Origin: Emergencia sp. 1XD21-10
GTDB lineage: Bacteria > Bacillota > Clostridia > Peptostreptococcales > Anaerovoracaceae
Assembly (NCBI RefSeq): GCF_009936045.1
Contig: NZ_QWEQ01000022.1
Location: forward strand, 1-64,000
Length of the DNA: 64,000 bases
Direction of reading: 5' to 3'
Made by a program: the position numbers and the translations under genes. Shown piece after piece: positions 62,184 through 64,000 of this stretch; the stretch's first letter is position 1; each line of letters opens with the position of its first letter. The notes beneath the pieces were generated by a model. The model made no database searches. It had not been told where the DNA came from and saw nothing but the letters and a program-made list of their open reading frames with translations.

Positions 62184-62485
62184 TGAGTGATGATAAGAAG
62201 GTAAAGCAGCCTAAATATGAAGTCCCATTGTGGCATAAAACAAATCTTTCTATTGATGAAGCGGTCGCTTATACAGGGATTGGCAGAGCAAAATTATATG
62301 AGATGACAAATAGAGAAGATTGCCCATTTGTATTATGGATTGGAAATCGGAGGGTAATAAAGCGAGGAGGTACAGCAAATGGAAAGAAAACGAAATCAGG
62401 CGGAAAAAATCCAAGTTCCTGTATGGTACAAAACAAATTTATCAATCGAAGAAGCAGCAGCTTATTCAGGGATAAGTCGGGATAA
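62180..62485 (+). CDS. Excisionase-like gene, copy 1 (tail replaced)
   Basis: The first 62 residues (LWHKTNLSIDEAVAYTGIGR, CPFVLWIGNRRVIKR) match copy 2 closely. After that the frame runs into the start of copy 2 in another frame, so the normal ending is lost and the last 40 residues are probably not native. It looks like the product of unequal recombination between tandem copies. Confidence 0.6.
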   Translation: MMSDDKKVKQPKYEVPLWHKTNLSIDEAVAYTGIGRAKLYEMTNREDCPFVLWIGNRRVIKRGGTANGKKTKSGGKNPSSCMVQNKFINRRSSSLFRDKSG

Positions 62486-62600
62486 GCTCTACGAGATGAC
62501 AAACAAAGAGGATTGCCCATTTGTATTGTGGATTGGAAACCGCAGGCTGATAAAAAGAGAAGTTTTTGATGAGTACATAAAAAAATCATATTCGATTTAA
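62379..62600 (+). CDS. Excisionase-like protein, copy 2
   Basis: The 73-residue winged-helix protein (VWYKTNLSIEEAAAYSGISR, CPFVLWIGNRRLIKRE) is of the Tn916 Xis/DNA-binding type. It starts behind GAGGAGG. It bends the element ends for integrase-driven excision in known relatives. Confidence 0.82.
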   Translation: MERKRNQAEKIQVPVWYKTNLSIEEAAAYSGISRDKLYEMTNKEDCPFVLWIGNRRLIKREVFDEYIKKSYSI

Positions 62601-62612
62601 GGAGGAACTACT

Positions 62613-62852
62613 ATGGATGATGAAGTTATGACTTATAAGGCAAAGCTTGAAGCAAGGAATGCTGACAAGCCAATATGGGAGAAAAAATGTCTTTCTATTG
62701 AAGAAGCGGCGGCATATTCCGGTATCTGGATAACGAAGCTCAGACAATTATCACAGCAAAAGAAATGCCCGTTTGTAGTGCCGCTTGGGAATCAGGTTTT
62801 TATTGTCCGGGAGAAATTAGATACCTATATCAAGGGTAAAAAGCATATTTAG
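62613..62852 (+). CDS. Excisionase-like protein, copy 3, next to the integrase
   Basis: The 79-residue protein (PIWEKKCLSIEEAAAYSGIW ITKLRQLSQQKKCPFVVPLG) is closest to Tn916 Xis, which also has an IPIWE start. It is 12 bp upstream of the integrase gene, as Xis is, so this is the most likely functional copy. Confidence 0.85.
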   Translation: MDDEVMTYKAKLEARNADKPIWEKKCLSIEEAAAYSGIWITKLRQLSQQKKCPFVVPLGNQVFIVREKLDTYIKGKKHI

Positions 62853-62864
62853 GAGGGGGGACTT

Positions 62865-64000
62865 ATGGCTAAGGAAAAGAGAAAGGATAAATCAAGAGTA
62901 GTTCTTCGTACCGGGGAATTACAAAGAAGCAACGGTACTTACCAATACTCGTGGGTGGACGCAAACAAAAAGAGGCGTTATGTCTATGCGAGGAACTTAG
63001 ATGATCTTCGTGCAAAGGAAGAACAGATTGCAAAAGATAAAAGCGATGGCATTAAGACCGAAGCCCGCTATACGACAGTAAATGAACTTTTTGATTTGTG
63101 GAAAGTTTTGAAACGAGGATTGAAAAACAATACCTTTGAAAATTATAAATATATGTATGAGACTTTCGTCCGTCCAAATATCGGAAAACAGCGTATTTCA
63201 ACTCTGAAAAAATCTGATGTTAAGCGCTACTATAATTATCTTGCCGACGAAAGAGGAGTAAAGGCTTCTACGATTGACAGTATCCATACCGTACTTCATC
63301 AGATTTTGGATATGGCGGTTGATGATGATTACATTCGTAACAATCCGTCTGACAATGTGTTGAGAGAGCTGAAAAAATCCCATGTTTTTAAGACGGAAAA
63401 ACGCAGGGCATTAACACGACCTGAGCAGGATTTGTTTCTTGACTATCTGAAGAACACGCCGAAAGTACAAAACTGGTATCCGATATTTGCGGTAATGGTC
63501 GGTACGGGATTACGAGTTGGTGAAGTGACCGGGCTGAGATGGTGCGATATTGATATGGAAGAAGGCATTATTGATGTTAATCACACTTTGGTTTACTACG
63601 ATCACCGAACCGATGACAGCAAGAAAGGCTGCTACTTCAATGTGAATACAACAAAAACCCCAGCGGGCAACAGACAAGTACCAATGCTTGATTTTGTAAA
63701 AGAAGCCTTCCTTATGGAAAAGGAAAGGCAGGAAATGTTTGATTTACATTGCGAGGTTATCATTGACGGGTACAGCGATTTCATATTTATTAACCGCTTC
63801 GGGCAGGCTCAACATCAATCAACGCTGAACAAGGCAATCCGCCGGATTATCCGGGACTGTAATGATGAGCAGTTATTGAAAGATGAAAATGCGGAGGTAT
63901 TGCTGCCACACTTTAGCTGTCACTCTCTCAGACATACATTCACGACAAGAATGTGTGAAGCAGGAGTAAATGTGAAGGTAATTCAGGACGCACTCGGTCA
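62865..64000 (+). CDS. Tn916-type tyrosine integrase, partial at the window edge
   Basis: The gene starts at the ATG behind AGGAGGGGGG. The N-terminal arm-binding domain (VLRTGELQRSNGTYQYSWVD) is like that of Tn916 Int. A core-binding domain and the catalytic domain follow, with the first arginine in GTGLRVGEVTGLRW, the lysine in NTTKTPAGNRQ and HSLRHTFTTRM. The window ends in the next conserved box (QDALG), so the final histidine and the nucleophilic tyrosine are not visible. 378 codons are present of about 400. Confidence 0.92.
   Translation, partial: MAKEKRKDKSRVVLRTGELQRSNGTYQYSWVDANKKRRYVYARNLDDLRAKEEQIAKDKSDGIKTEARYTTVNELFDLWKVLKRGLKNNTFENYKYMYETFVRPNIGKQRISTLKKSDVKRYYNYLADERGVKASTIDSIHTVLHQILDMAVDDDYIRNNPSDNVLRELKKSHVFKTEKRRALTRPEQDLFLDYLKNTPKVQNWYPIFAVMVGTGLRVGEVTGLRWCDIDMEEGIIDVNHTLVYYDHRTDDSKKGCYFNVNTTKTPAGNRQVPMLDFVKEAFLMEKERQEMFDLHCEVIIDGYSDFIFINRFGQAQHQSTLNKAIRRIIRDCNDEQLLKDENAEVLLPHFSCHSLRHTFTTRMCEAGVNVKVIQDALG

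Larger units (their letters stand above)
52891..64000 (+). mobile_element. Right part of a Tn916/Tn1549-family element carrying pst-pho genes
   Basis: The order is broken CHAP hydrolase (orf14-like), cargo, minus-strand XRE (orf9-like), sigma-like gene (orf7/orf8 position), MazF-like, excisionases and Tn916-type integrase. This is the order of the accessory, regulatory and recombination end of Tn916 relatives. The conjugation genes that should lie left of the hydrolase are absent. The right end is outside the window. Confidence 0.7.

Noticed and set aside
1-64000. CRISPR array
   Set aside because: No regularly spaced direct repeats with unique spacers were seen. The repeats found are hairpins, operators or coding repeats.

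Overview
The window looks like chromosome from a low-to-mid GC, spore-lineage Firmicute, most likely an anaerobic fermenting member of the Clostridia. This rests on strong GGAGG ribosome binding sites, TTGACA/TATAAT promoters, a butyryl/4-hydroxybutyrate-type CoA-transferase, a DUF362 ferredoxin protein, a DUF3793-flavodoxin pair and a GH18 cortex-type hydrolase. Genus cannot be fixed from the sequence alone.

Layout. 0-4 kb: a three-gene cell-wall glycosylation cassette (YfhO-like, GtrA-like, GT2) behind 11-bp-spaced direct repeats. 4-13 kb: housekeeping genes, mostly on the minus strand (DUF255 protein, purine permease, alanine racemase, purA, purB). 13-21 kb: a small orphan locus with a phage-type operator, a DUF362 protein, two fused ATPase-permease ABC proteins and a CoA-transferase. 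21.4-27.2 kb: a tRNA-Arg(CCU) followed by an accessory patch. It holds a candidate type I toxin-antitoxin module, two paralogous XRE regulators with repeated operators, DUF3793-flavodoxin, gene remnants, a Nudix protein and a GH18 protein.

27.2-44.9 kb: a complete PBSX/XkdK-type contractile tail locus with no capsid, portal, terminase or integrase. I read it as a phage-tail-like bacteriocin (R-type tailocin, diffocin-like). A minus-strand XRE repressor and ImmA-like protease face a plus-strand RinA/ArpU-like late activator. Between them are two LexA-like boxes and three copies of a 17-bp palindrome. The structural genes follow in order: sheath, tube, chaperone with a -1 frameshift, tape measure, baseplate, fibre, and a repeat-built receptor-binding candidate. 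A lysis cassette (coiled-coil membrane protein, holin, amidase) ends the locus and contains a second copy of the type I toxin-antitoxin module. A DUF3990-DUF3791-DUF3791 cassette follows.

46.4-52.9 kb: chromosomal genes (a double-length acyl-CoA synthetase, greA, lysS, one hypothetical). 52.9-64 kb: what looks like the right part of a Tn916/Tn1549-family element. It runs from a broken CHAP-type hydrolase, through pstSCAB-phoU-phoB-phoR, to the regulatory and recombination end: minus-strand XRE, split sigma-like gene, MazF-like protein, three excisionase-like genes, and an integrase cut by the window edge. The phosphate genes occupy the slot that carries tet(M) or van genes in known relatives.
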